Shown: piece by piece, positions 32,110 through 44,494 of the stretch
Position numbering within the stretch: the stretch's first letter is position 1
How the letters are laid out: each line of letters opens with the position of its first letter
Source of the DNA: Gigaspora rosea
Taxonomy: Eukaryota > Glomeromycota > Glomeromycetes > Diversisporales > Gigasporaceae
NCBI GenBank assembly: GCA_003550325.1
Contig: QKWP01000245.1
Span: 264,375-328,374, forward strand
Direction: 5' to 3'
DNA length: 64,000 bases
Made by a program: the position numbers and the translations under genes
The notes under the pieces: model-generated
The model's input: the letters and a program-made list of their open reading frames with translations, nothing else
Told to the model about the DNA's origin: nothing
Database searches by the model: none

Positions 32110-35100
32110 AATATTATTAAATATCAGATATACACGTAGAAAAGATTTACAAAAAAATAGTTAAAAATAAGCAAAAGCAAATTGTTACCCATCTATATAT
32201 AGCTTGGGTCCTATTGGAATTATTGTGACTTCTACTATAGGTTACAGTAAACTTACTTGCTATTTAGTAGCAATAGTTTATAGTTAAAGTTGAGTTAACT
32301 TGTATTAGAATTATTATAAAGTACTGTAAGAAAAAATTCTGTTAAAAAATTATCCAGTAATCATAATATGTGGTTAATTTGTATTGAAATTATTGTAGTT
32401 TGCATCATTAGTTGCTATAAAATATCTGTTGAGATACAATATATAGTTAAGGTCAAATTAATTTTGCATCTAATTTATCATGATTTCTATTGCAAACTAT
32501 AGTAAAATTTGCTATTCTAGTAACAATATAAAAGTTAAGTTAGTAGTTTCTACCATGAGTTTCTGTAAAAAATTTTGTTACAAAGTCTACTTGCTGCTCT
32601 AATAATCATAATATTATAAGTTGCTGTAAAAAATCCTGTTAAAGAATTTACTATCTAGTAATGCATAGCATGTAGTTAAGGTTGAGTTAATTTTGCATCA
32701 AAATTATTGAGTCTTCTACTATAAATTACTGTAAAAGACTGTTACAAAGCTGACTATTCAGTGATACAGTACATAGATTACTTATGCATTTATTAATGCA
32801 ATTTATATTCTAGTTAAGAATATCAAAAACATATAAATTAGCATAGCACAAATATTAAAATTATAAAAATCCAAAAACACAAAGTAGAGCAGACTACAAT
32901 GCAGCTACAAATGATTACAATTATATATAAAGTTCACATTAGATTGTTATTATATTTTAGTAACAGAAGTTTCTTATAAGTTTTTCAATTTTGAGAAAAT
33001 TTTTTTTTTAAATTTTGAGTCAAAAGCAATAGTTTTGAATGCAATAATAGGTTAGATATGTGTCTATAGATTTGGTGAACTAATTTCTTATTTTTGTACT
33101 ACTATTAAGATTTTAAATTTAGATATATTATTACAATATTTTCTAATTCTAATAACAATCTAAACCCAGAATTGAATTACAAAAAGTACAGTAATCATAA
33201 TTATACAAATATATTATTATACTGAAATATAAATGTACAATATGACCAGGTTAGCCATTGATTTTATGAATTAGGAGCTTCTAGAAATTACGTAATATTT
33301 TGTTACTAATAATTTTCAAAATTTTACCCTACCCAACCCACACCTAATACTTTATTAGCAAATCAAATTTTATATTTTTTCAAATTTATTTATGTTTTAA
33401 TTTATGAAATTGATAATAACTATTGCTCTACTGGACTAATTTAGATGATTTAACTACTATACCAAAATGTTTGTCTCACTAAGACAATTCTAAAAAGCCC
33501 AAAATTGAATTACAGAATCCCAAAATCATTCAACATTTGTGTAATTTTAATAGTATTTTTTAGAATCACTAAGTAAATTTATTAATATTGAATAACTTTT
33601 GCTCCACTGGCCTGTTTTGGATGATTTAACTACCAAAATGTTCATCTTAGTGAGACGATTCTAACAAGCCCAAAATCACTAAATTCTAATCACAGAATTC
33701 CAAGATCAATAAGGATTTTATTGTTTGTCTAACAATACAAATCTTTATTGATCTTGGAATTTTGTAATTAGAATTTAGCGATTTTGCACTTATTAGGATC
33801 ATCTTACTAAGACAAACGTTTTGTAATTAAGTCATTCAAAATGGGCTAGTAAATCAAAAAATATTCAATATTAAAGAAATTTACTTAAGAATTCTAAAAA
33901 ATCACTATTAAAATTACACAAAAGTTGAATGAAATCTTGGGACCCTGTAATTAGATTTTAATGATTTTGGGCTTATTAGAATTGTTTCAGCAAGATGAAC
34001 ATTTTGGTAGTTAAATTATCTAAATTGGTTAGTAGAACAATAGTTATTAATAATTTTATAATTTTATACTTTTGACCAGAATTATAAAATTTGACCAGAA
34101 TTATGATGTTTTTGTGACCCCACCCACCCACCAAAAAATTATGTAATTTCTAAAAGCCCTTATATAGGTATTTGCACAACCAATATACAATATGTACAAT
34201 ATCAGATATTCTATATAGAGTCAAAATTTTTATAGTAATAACACTCTAGATCTAATACTAATTTGTTTGCAACAATTAATACAGATAGCTCTACCCAAAT
34301 GCTCTATATTACTAGTGGTGCCCTGGTTATATTTAAATGTACACCAATAAAATCTGTATTTTTAATGCTCTAATTACATTTTTTAAATATGTTTATTTAA
34401 AAACTTTTTTGCCAATCTTTGTTTTATTATGATTTTATCTACACCCATTCTTTAGCAGCTTAAATAAAAAAAATACAGATATACTGTACATAAATATTTT
34501 TCAATTATTGTTATTTGAACCTACTACATATTACTTACAACTGCTTAATTTATATAATTTTGCTAAATTTTTAAGTTTGTACTAGCAACTTTGCTTTAAC
34601 AAGAAGCTACTTATCAGACAATTTTATTAAAATCTTGTGACTGCTAGTATACTTTATCACCAAACTATATAACTATACTCTAATACTAGAATAGCTACAA
34701 ACTTACAATATTAACATCCTGTATTTAGCAATTTTCAATACTACTACCAATATACTATCACAAGATACTACAAAAATTTACTTAAAAGAGATCACTCTCA
34801 TCAAATTCAACAATTACATTATTAATTACCAAAATAGAAAGATCTTTAAACAATACAACAATAACAAAAATAATATCATATCACTAATTTTCAAACCATA
34901 TCAATTTTTAAAACAAATCAACAAAACACATATAGCTAGTCTGGCCAATATTGCCTACTATGACTACACATTATAATAATCTATATTATTTTAGATACAT
35001 ATCTATAACCATTAAATTACTTTCAAATTATACTATATACAGATCAAATAAATAGTACAATTTCTGAAAGTTATTTCCTTGATATGTTATTTATCCAATA

Positions 35101-35600
35101 TTACACAAGTAACAATAGGACCCCAAAATATACATATATAAGTCAAGTTAATTAAAGGTTACTAAAAAAAGAAAAATCTGCAAAAAAACTTCAAAAATAA
35201 GCAAAAAATTACTATAAATAGGGGTCATTTAAAGCTTTGTGCAATCACGTGATATAAGGCCAATAAAATTGTTTGTTTTGATCGACACAGATCAGCCCGA
35301 TAAAGAAAAAAAGAAGAAAAAAGTGAGAAAACGAAGAATACAAGAAAACTAATGCCTAAACCTATATTGATGCACTAATAAAAAATGCCGAGAAGTTGAT
35401 TTTATTTATAAAACATGCTCCAATCCTAACCCGAACTAACCCTTACCCTAACTTTAACTAAATAGTCAAAAATATATGATGCACAATGCTTTAAATGTTC
35501 CTATAAATAGAAAAGATCTGCATAAAAAACCTCAAAAATAAGCAAACTCATACCTAACCTATTTATGTATATTTCAGGGTCCTATAACAATTTGCTAAAA
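32110..35600. repeat. Degenerate macro-palindrome of about 3 kb
   Basis: Several paired blocks share a centre near 33.70 kb: GGGTCCTATTGG at about 32208 with CAATAGGACCCC at about 35115; TTCTAGAAATTACGTAAT at about 33282 with ATTATGTAATTTCTAA at about 34139; and the central hairpin listed next. 32205-32790 is built of about five imperfect units of 110-130 bp (GTTAAGGTTGAGTTAATTT, TACTGTAAAA, CTGTTACAAA). A 283-bp MITE (35226-35508, ATTTAAAGC-TTGTGCA ends, with CCTAACCC words) is inserted in the right arm. No gene. Confidence 0.65.
33413..34052. repeat. Central hairpin of the macro-palindrome, arms about 300 bp
   Basis: CCAAGATCAATAA (33700) faces TTATTGATCTTGG (33745), and pairing continues outward through AAGCCCAAAAT, ATGATTTAACTAC and AATAACTATTG on each side. 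Each arm itself contains two related units of about 150 bp. Confidence 0.75.
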
Positions 35601-36146
35601 ATATATTGTCATAACTAACAAAATATTAACTTTAGCCCTATGTAATATCAGAAAAATAGTTTTTGAAAAAGTGGGTTTCCAGAAAATGAAAATCAATGCA
35701 AATAAAATAATCAGCTATAGTCTGGTGCAAAAATGTAGATACCAATCTATTTATAATAAAAATTATTTTCTAAAACTTAATATAAATATTTAAATACAGT
35801 AACTTTATTTATTATACATGTTTTAAAAACTATTTAAATACAGTATATGATACCTAAAGACTAAAATTATTTCAAATTTAATAGCTTATAATATAGAAAA
35901 GATATGAAAAAAGGAAGCTAGCTAAATTGTAGCCAAGCTAATTTGCTACAACTTAGCAGCTTTATTTTAAAAATAATTATTATATATTATTGATTTATAC
36001 TACTTTAAATATGCACAATTTTTATGATATATTAAAAAATTAACAAAAATAGAACAAATTACAAGTTTTGGTCTTTGTTTATTGGCTAATTTTTAAAACA
36101 TTTGTTAATTAATAAAATATTAAACATAAAAAATAATTTTAATCAG
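35601..36146. other. Intergenic AT-rich DNA
   Basis: No gene or paired repeat recognised. Confidence 0.5.
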
Positions 36147-36640
36147 AGGGTGTGGTGACTTAGAGAAGTTGGTAAGTTGTAACCCCAAGTGGCAGGTCTA
36201 GGGTTCAAATCCCACTGGCGACGCTTTTGAAAAATAAGACCTGTGTTCCGGTAACCGTTTCCTGTCGATCAGTTGGGTACATCACCTGTAGTCCTTGGTA
36301 ACCATCTCGAATGGGAGCTTTCAGGCAAAGTTGTGCCTGTGACACAAATATATCCAAGGAACCAGGGAAACGGAAACCCATTTGGCAAGACACAAGTAAG
36401 AAAGTAGCAAAAATCTTTGATAGTGCTACCAAAACTGGAATATTGGACCGGAGCTGAAGAACCGGACGTCGACCTCAAGAACAAGGTCTACCAACCTGGC
36501 CGCCGGATCAGGTACCAGAGGAAAAGGACCTATGTTATAGAAGTAGGTACCAGGGGGAAAAACCATAATGGCACCTAATGCCGAGTAGATCAACTCTTCC
36601 AGACCAACTGGATTGGAAGTCTGGGATGTATCAGAAAATA
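36147..36640 (+). mobile_element. tRNA-headed SINE-like element
   Basis: The first 80 bases resemble a tRNA gene: a box A-like TGGTGACTTAG, GGTAAGTTGTAACCCCAAG, and a perfect box B GGGTTCAAATCCC, but the arms do not fold into a functional tRNA. The following 410 bp are unusually GC-rich for the window and non-repetitive. There is no clear A-tail; the end is placed where composition drops. Frames on the minus strand (36205-36484) are not gene-like. Pol III transcription would be expected for a SINE. Confidence 0.6.
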
Positions 36641-37070
36641 ATTACCAACTAGTTGATTGAAAAATTTTGATGATTTGAAATACAATGAGTTTAATCACAT
36701 AGTTGCTGAGAGACCTTGTTATAAGATATAAAAATTTCAAATTTTAAAAAGGATCATTTATGTTATTTAAATAGCACAACCAATAAAAATGCCACAGCAG
36801 AGTTATTAATTAATTAAATCTGATCACTATCAATTATAATATTAGAAAAACTATAATATAACAGTAATAAAGAAAATATAATATGATGAACACAATTTAG
36901 GTCTATTTAAATTGACTTAAGTCATTTTAAATTTTGAAATGACATATTTTGGACCACATAAAGTTAATTTTTCAATTTGCACAACCTGTTTCTCCAAAGT
37001 TTTAGTCAAAAGAGTCAGATTTTTCTTATTTTTTTTTAATTTTATTTTTTTAATTTACTGTAAATTAATA
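36641..37070. other. Intergenic AT-rich DNA
   Basis: Nothing recognised. Confidence 0.5.
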
Positions 37071-37413
37071 GATTCGAGTTTACTAAAATGCACCACTAGT
37101 GTTCAACACCACAATGATTTTTACCAATCAAATTTTTTAAATGCAGTGTAATGTATAGTTCTTGTGTAACATAAATTTTGTTGTTTTGCTATTTTTTTTT
37201 AATAAATACTTCTAACTCAAATTTTATATATGAAACACCTTTTTTTTAATTTTTTGTAAAATTTTACTATATGCTATGCTCTAACTTAACATTTATTAAA
37301 TTCAATTTTTGTTATTTGTTTTTATTTTATTTTTTTTATATTGATCTTCACATTACACCGCATACTGGTGTTGAACACCAGTGTGCGCTTTAGTATAATT
37401 GAATAGATTCATG
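37071..37413. mobile_element. MITE with CTGGTGTTGAACACCAG ends
   Basis: GAGTTTACTAAAATGCACC plus TAGTGTTCAACACC at the left is mirrored by GGTGTTGAACACCAGTGTGC and GCTTTAGTA at the right. The TGTTGAACA core is itself palindromic. Confidence 0.75.
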
Positions 37414-38130
37414 TTCACATCTAAGGCCACGCAAATTTAGTTTTCTGTTTTGCAAGATATGGATCAGAAAATGTGTAATTTTTTTAAAAAAAAAATGGGT
37501 CGGCGGGTTATGTAGCATTAAATTTAAATTCAAGTTAGACTGAGATAATTAAATGATTACTACATTTTGTTTTTTGTTTTTTGTTTTTATAAATAATAAG
37601 CATAATTTAGAAAAATAAAAAGCAAATGTAAATAGAACGAATTTTAGCTTAAAAAAATACAACCATACAAAGTTTTTAACAGTAATTAATATCCTGTGGA
37701 TAAATCATCACCACTCGAATTATAAATTTTTAAAATTTAAAGATTAGGGTTATATCAGGATTAAGAGATATAAATATTTAAATTTGAGAGTTAAAATCTT
37801 TGATTAAAATCTCAAGACGGTTTTACATAATAAAACTAAAAAATTAAAAATTTCTATTTGATACATATACATTGTTCTGCAATTTAATTGGTTAATTGTA
37901 TAGGCGAATTACATAACTTTTAGTGTGCAGGTTGACAACAAACTTAATATTAATTTTTCATAAATCCATTTAATTAGAGGTTCATATTCATAGAACATAT
38001 TTAAAATTGGTGACTTACGGTATATTCCCAATTGTTTGATAAAGCTTGACGTTATATTGACTAGAATTAGTATAAAATGAAGAGTGAATATTTCATTTAA
38101 TAGATATAAAAAAAAGAATTTAGCGAATAA
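37414..38130. other. 3' flank of the histidine kinase gene
   Basis: No independent gene. 38019-38060 (minus) is a possible extra exon of the histidine kinase: it has TACTAAT and CTAG just upstream and a GTAAGT donor just downstream. Confidence 0.4.
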
Positions 38131-38134
38131 CTTA

Positions 38135-41100
38135 CTAAATATGCATAAATTGGTTGATTATCTTTTTCCACGTAATGGGGGTATAAATAACAGAAGCTGT
38201 TCCCTCAGCGCGTCTAATTAATTTTTCTGCTACTTCATTTACTTTATTACTTGGAAATGCTATAAATATTATTACTAGATTATTATGATTAATTTCCAAT
38301 CCTCTCAATTCTAATATTGCTTTCATAATATCTGCTTCGTTATCTTCATAAAGGTTAATGAATGCTATATCATAAGCAGGTTTATTATACAATTCATTAT
38401 ACCTTTTGGCTGCACTAATTCCTTTATCAAAGGTGTCAAATGCATCAACTTTTTTGATCTTTTTAAGGTATTTCAACATTGCATTTCTCATACTTTCTAC
38501 TCGATGAATTACTAAGATTCGTTTTTCTTTCATAATGTAATTTATCTCATCAAATTGTAACTTTAATAATGAGGAGGGTATTGATAATGGTTCAATATTC
38601 CACGTAAACCAAAATTTACTTCCTTTTCCAAATTGACTTTCTGCTTTAATTTCACCTCCATTAATTTCTACCAAACTTTTACAAATTGAAAGACCAAGCC
38701 CTGTACCATCTTGCCTTTTGGTTATTGACATGTCACCTTGTGAAAAACTTTTACACACATTTTGTTCAAATTTTGGATCTATACTGTTTATTAAATAAAT
38801 ATTAATTGATGATATCTGATACATGATCTAAAATATAAAAATATATATCATAAATATCTTACCCAATACCAGTATCATATAATTCAAACAATAGATTTTC
38901 TTTTTTAAGTATTTGACCGTAAGTCGGACTCCCTTCATTTTCATCAATGAATTCTCGTGATTGTATTGAAATTGTTAGTACTATTTCACCTTTATCGGTA
39001 AATTTAACTCTAAAAAAGTATTAAATTATTACATATTTAATGGCTGAAAAATAAAAAAAAAATAAATAAAAATAATTAAAAATAATTACGAATTTGACAA
39101 TAAATGAGATAAAACTTTTTCCAGCCTATTTAATAAGCATAAAGTAAGTAATAAATAATTATTATACAGTCGCACCGCCTAAGCGCACACTCCTAAGCGC
39201 AAGTGCTATATAAAACCTCTAAAGCATAGCACAATTTGGCCCCAAGTTATGAGAACTCCGCATATTTTATTCTTTATAAGTGAAGACCCTCTCAAAGTGC
39301 AAAATTCAAATTTTTTTCACTAAGGTCCAAAAGTAATACACTTAGGTGGGTGCACTTTTATTAAATATATTAGTTCAATCACCTTTCAGGATCACTTTTA
39401 ACATATCTTGACACTACATCTAATCGCAATTTAAAATTAGTTCAATCTTTTTATCATTGGCTTTTTTTCCGTATTTTTCAATTGTACCCTCAAGTAAATC
39501 TGATAAATAAATGTTCTGTTCATTAAAACGACTTTTTGTGCTTCTAATCTTGCTGCGTCAAGGATGTCATTTATTATAGATAACACTATGTCAGAGGCAC
39601 ATGACATGATATTGATCATATCTTTTTGAGCATCAGTTAAAGCAACATATTCAAGGGAAGAAAGAATGCCTACTATCGCTCCTAACGGTGTTCGTAATTC
39701 TATAAGATTTAAAATTAAAATTAGCAAAATTAAGATTTTGTAGTGTACATAATAATGGAACAATAATATACCGTGAGAAGCATTCGCTAATATTTGACTC
39801 TTGGCAATATTTGCAGCTTCAGCAGCTTTTATTTCAATATTCTTTTCAGCACTCTCATCTAATAAATTGTTATGATTAATAGCTAAACTTATTTGATTTG
39901 ATATTTGTTGTAATAATTCTATTTCAGAAACGAGCCAAATGGAATTTGAAGGTCTATATGCTTTTATCCATCCCCAAATATCATTATTTAATTTTATTTC
40001 TGCAGATAATATCGATGCATTCTTAAAAATATCATCACAATACATGTCTAAAGAAATAACTATTCCTGGATTATTCTTTAAAAATTCTTGTATATCACAG
40101 AACGTTTGTGATTCACTTTCATAGTTATCATCAATTTCTGAGGATGAATTATTTATTTTTTCCGGATCTTCAAATAAAGCAACTATTCTATTACTCTTGG
40201 ATTCAAATTTTTTATTTGAAATAATTAATATTTTTTCACATGGCAATATTTGATAGAGTCTTTTAGCAACGTCTTGTAATGTTCCATCTAGATCTAATTT
40301 GGAAGCAAGCTTTTCTGATATCGTAAGTAGTAATTGCTTTATTTCTTCTTGCTTGCATTGTTGAAATATTATTTTACGACGAAGAAGTGAAAGATTAATA
40401 TTAATATGGATACGAGTAATTAGGTCTCGAGCGGAAAATGGTTTTGTTAAATAGTCATCTGCTCCTTTATTCAAACCTATAAAATAGATAAAAAAAAAAA
40501 GGATGGAAAAAGATAATAATATAAATATAATAATATAAATATAATAATATAAATATAATAATATAACTTTAAGAATTTAATAATTTTAAATTACCTCTGA
40601 TTATAGAATTTTCACTAGCTTTTGCGGATAATAATATTATAGGGATTGATCGAGTTTTTTCGTTAGTTCTTAACGCTTCTAATAATTCATATCCATCCAT
40701 ATTTGGCATCATGATATCTATAAAATTCATACTATACAGTTATTATACGTGATAAAAAACATTATTACATATTATATTATATAAATTACTTGCCGCTAAG
40801 GATTAAATCAGGTAATTTATTAAGCTTTTTCAAGACTCTTAAAGCATCTTTGCCGTCACGAGCATGATGTACGTCAAATTTTTTTAACAGATCCGTCAGA
40901 TAATCACTATAAACACGGTATAAATAATAACAATTTATCCGATATCTAACGTAATTGAATAAGAAAATATACACTTTACCGCATATCATTATTATCTTCA
41001 ACAAATAAGATTTTCCATTTTTCACTAGTATTAACAATATTAACATTAAAGTTTTGATTGTCTATTGACATTTGATCCTTTGTAGACACTTGATCAAGTA

Positions 41101-43384
41101 TATTAATATTCATGTTTTGATTATTTATTAACATTTTTTGATCCTCTGTAGGCACTTGATCCATTATATCATCTTGAACTTCAGATATACTATCATTTGT
41201 CCATTGAGAACTTTCTTCTAAATAAAGTTTTCGGTTAATATATAATTCCTTATCATTTCTTGATTGATTTTCAGCTCTGTTAGAATATATTTGATTTGTT
41301 GGTAAGTGATCACATCCTATTGGGAACCAGCATTTAAACGTCGTTCCTTGATTTATTACAGAAGTTACAGTAATATCACCACCATAACGAGTAATAAGTT
41401 CTTTAACGAGAGAGAGACCTATTCCAGTACCTTCATGACTACGTGAGCCTTGAGATTCTACACGATAAAAGCGCCGAAATATATTTGGAAGGACGGCTTC
41501 CGGAATACCAACTCCTGTATAAAAAAAATCCGGATGTAATATCGAATAAGTGGATATCAAATACAGATTTAAGAGTAATATTTATAACTGATAAGTAGTT
41601 ATAAATATTTATCTAGTACTATAGTAATAATTAAAGAATATTGTTAACCTGTATCTGAAACTTCAAGAACTATCATTTTTTTATTATCCTTGTAATCAAG
41701 ATATAAGCGGATGGTAATGTGTCCATTCCAAGTATGCTTTAATACATTTGAACCTTTAATAAGCAAAGTGTCTTAGTACATTAAATTTTGCTCATTTTAA
41801 TGAATATTATAACGGCAAAACAAATTTTTTTTTTGTTAGAAAATACTTACAAAGATTATATAAAATTGTTTCATACATATCATGATCCAGATAAATCTTA
41901 TCGCCTGATGCTTTATTGAATTTGTCAGGAGATGGAATATCTATGTTATACACCAAGCCTAGTTTTTTAGCAATATTTTTAAAATCTGAAGCTAGTTCTT
42001 GAGTATATTCAACTATATTAGCTTCACGATAATGAGGTTTTAATTGATCAGTTTCAATATTTGAAAACTGTATAAGAAATGGATTAAATTTAATATAATA
42101 GCAATTATAAGAATTTGTTATACGATATATATTATACGACATATCTAACTAACTTGTAATAAAGTGTTAATAAGTTTAAGCAACCGATGAGCGTTACGTC
42201 GTACAATTTGAAGATGCGACATTATTGGCGCATCTCGTGGACTTATATTAATTACGTCTTCAAGCGGTGAAAGCATTAAGGTTAATGGTGCTAATACGAT
42301 AAGAAAAAGGTGAATATATTTGTGCAATACATTAAAAAGAGCTATATTATGGTATTATATAAACGAATACTTTTTAGTTCATGACTTATGCCTTGAAAAA
42401 AAGAGACTTTCTGAAAATTTAAATCGGCCAATATTTTAGCCCGTTTTTTTTCCTCTTCTCTTGTCTTTCCTTGTAGTAAACATGTATTCATTTGATTTAC
42501 TACCAACTAAAAATTATATTTTGTTTTTAATTATAACGAAGCTAATGAAATTTAATTATTTAACCTTCACATACTTGCAAAAATTCTACATACTTCTCAT
42601 CAAGTGTACGAAGTCGATTAATTCCACAAATTAATATTGCCGACAATTCTTGATTTCCACAAAATGAATTTGCTAATAAGAGTACAGCCTGAGAACCATG
42701 TTTTATAAGAACTTTTACATGTTTTCCATCCTTTATCACAAGGTCTAATGGCCAATATTCATCACATTTTACAAATGAATAAGTTGCAACGTGTCGTTTT
42801 AATGTTATATATTTATCATCATAACTCTTATCAACATCTTTAGATAAGTCAATTATTTTAGGGGTGTCTGGAAAATAATCAGGAAATTGACATTCTTTTT
42901 TATCGTCTTCATCGAAGGTTGTAGAAACCAGACGTGCAATCATAGATTTAGAGCCAACGTTTGTTCTAGGTTCGACAAATAAACTAACGCATAAGGAATA
43001 TCTTTATTGTTACTTAATACTTCTGTCGTAATACAGCAGGCTTTTTCTAATGACTCAATTTCTTTAATAATTATTATAAATGATCATTATAAAAATTAAG
43101 TGCATTAACAAATAAAATTCAAAATATAACATTTTCATTAATACTAACCAGGCATCCTTCGTCCAAAATCATTAAGTATTTTTAATCTTCGAGTGTTTAA
43201 AACTTTTTGAGTAGTTTCTTGCACTATAGCAATTAAAGCACAGACTGTACCATCTGATTTAAAAACTGGACTATATGTATAATCAAAGTACGCCTCTTCA
43301 GTATATCCATCACGGTATAATTCATAGTAATCATCATTTCTGAATAAGCCTTTTTTTGTTGTTCTTACACTATATATATATGTG

Positions 43385-43418
<34 letters not shown>

Positions 43419-44062
43419 TTAGATGTCAATTAAGAAAAATTTTTGGATATCATAAGTGAAGTCTCCATTAACTGATCATTTAACATACCCTTCAAATAAT
43501 GGATCTATTATATCATATATTTCAGCCCAAGTTTCTTTAGATGATTTTCCTAGTGCTATATAACATTAATAAAGATATTAAATTGACCAAATTAATCATA
43601 AAGGTATTTACGATAAATTATATAAATAACATAGATAATTAACCGCATGGCTTCGACAGTAATATTGGTATCCATGCTATACAAACGAATATAATTAGAT
43701 ATTTAAAAATCAATAAAATTAACCAAATAAACTAAGTAACTTAATTCTAAAATACTTACCTTTATTATACAGTTGAATCCAATCAGGAGGACCAATAAAG
43801 AGACAGATAGGAAAAACAGATTTAAGACATAAACTCTATATTAACATATGTAGACAAATATATTTTTATAAATTATGCTGAAAAGTTCAAAATCAATAAA
43901 TTATAATCATATGAATTTGTGAATTACTGTAGCAGTTTTGATTGCAGGATCCCAAGAATCCATAGGACCAAGCGGAGTCGATGACCAGTCATAATTGTAG
44001 ACTTCATTGGTGAAGGTTTCATTCTCAATATTATCACGTTTGTAGGATGAAGGTAACGACAT
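38135..44062 (-). CDS. Dual hybrid histidine kinase (PAS-GAF-HK-REC-GAF-HK-receiver-like)
   Basis: A phosphorelay sensor in 18 exons, start ATG 44062, about 1413 residues. Exons: 43928-44062, 43760-43835, 43644-43676, 43489-43555, 43149-43369, 42575-43061, 42371-42506, 42154-42290, 41851-42067, 41649-41753, 40980-41514, 40794-40906, 40595-40717, 39772-40476, 39383-39699, 39090-39125, 38863-39009 and 38135-38783. Domains in order: PAS-like (1-177), GAF (178-340), HisKA with GISHELKTPL (His about 382), HATPase with DTGVG and [12 protein letters not shown], a receiver with [11 protein letters not shown], phospho-Asp about 755 and LTKPF, a second GAF (about 840-990), a second HisKA with ANASHELRTPL (His about 1030), a second HATPase with DTGIG and GTGLGLSIC, and a C-terminal receiver-like domain lacking the acidic residues. 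No membrane segment is seen, so it is probably cytosolic. Three places lack one base (42977-42979, 39525-39528, 39428-39429); every splice phase fits once these are allowed for. All introns are GT-AG except one GC-AG (40718-40793). Confidence 0.9.
39150..39360. mobile_element. Probable MITE inside intron 15 of the histidine kinase
   Basis: CAGTCGCACCGCCTAAGCGC near 39168 resembles the inverse of CTTAGGTGGGTGCACTTTT near 39340. The host intron (39126-39382, 257 bp) is the longest in the gene, while most others are 60-120 bp. Confidence 0.45.
40718..40793 (-). other. GC-AG intron splitting the phospho-Asp codon
   Basis: The exon ends AGCG and the intron opens GCAAGTAATT, a perfect GC-type donor, and ends TTTATAG. 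Joining gives CTT AGC GAT ATC ATG ATG CCA, that is LSDIMMP, the receiver phosphorylation site. The nearest GT donor, four bases on, would break the frame. Confidence 0.85.
43371..43420. repeat. TATG microsatellite in an intron
   Basis: About eight TATG/GTAT units within intron 4 of the histidine kinase gene. Confidence 0.9.
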
Positions 44063-44494
44063 ATCAGCTATATAACGAGTAATAAAACTGATAAATAGAC
44101 AATAATGAAGTTAATAAAATAATTTAAATCAATAAAGATTAAAAATTTTCTTTTAGCAATGTGCATTAAATGTTTTATAAAAGTATTTTGAGCATGTAAT
44201 TATGTTTCCATAAGAAAAGTAATTTCGACTTAATTTATTGAATTTTTACCATATTTAATAAATATAAATAAATTTACCGTGCACTGACCTTATTTTATGC
44301 ATACCTAAAATGTTATTAGACCTGCATAATAGTCATAAGCCTACATAAGCCTACATACGTACTTACATATTTGTCACAAACTTTGTCAAAATTTTGTATA
44401 AAATGCAGAGTTTTCAAATACTGTGAAACTGAAGTTGTTCTCGTTTTACCTGCATATCGTTAAATTACTCTAAATTATTATGTTATATTTAAGC
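44063..44494. promoter_or_regulatory. Upstream region of the histidine kinase gene
   Basis: AT-rich, with no clear core promoter elements and no other gene. Confidence 0.4.

Noticed and set aside
36147..36235. A functional tRNA gene
   Set aside because: Box B is good, but the acceptor and anticodon arms do not pair properly; it fits a SINE head better.
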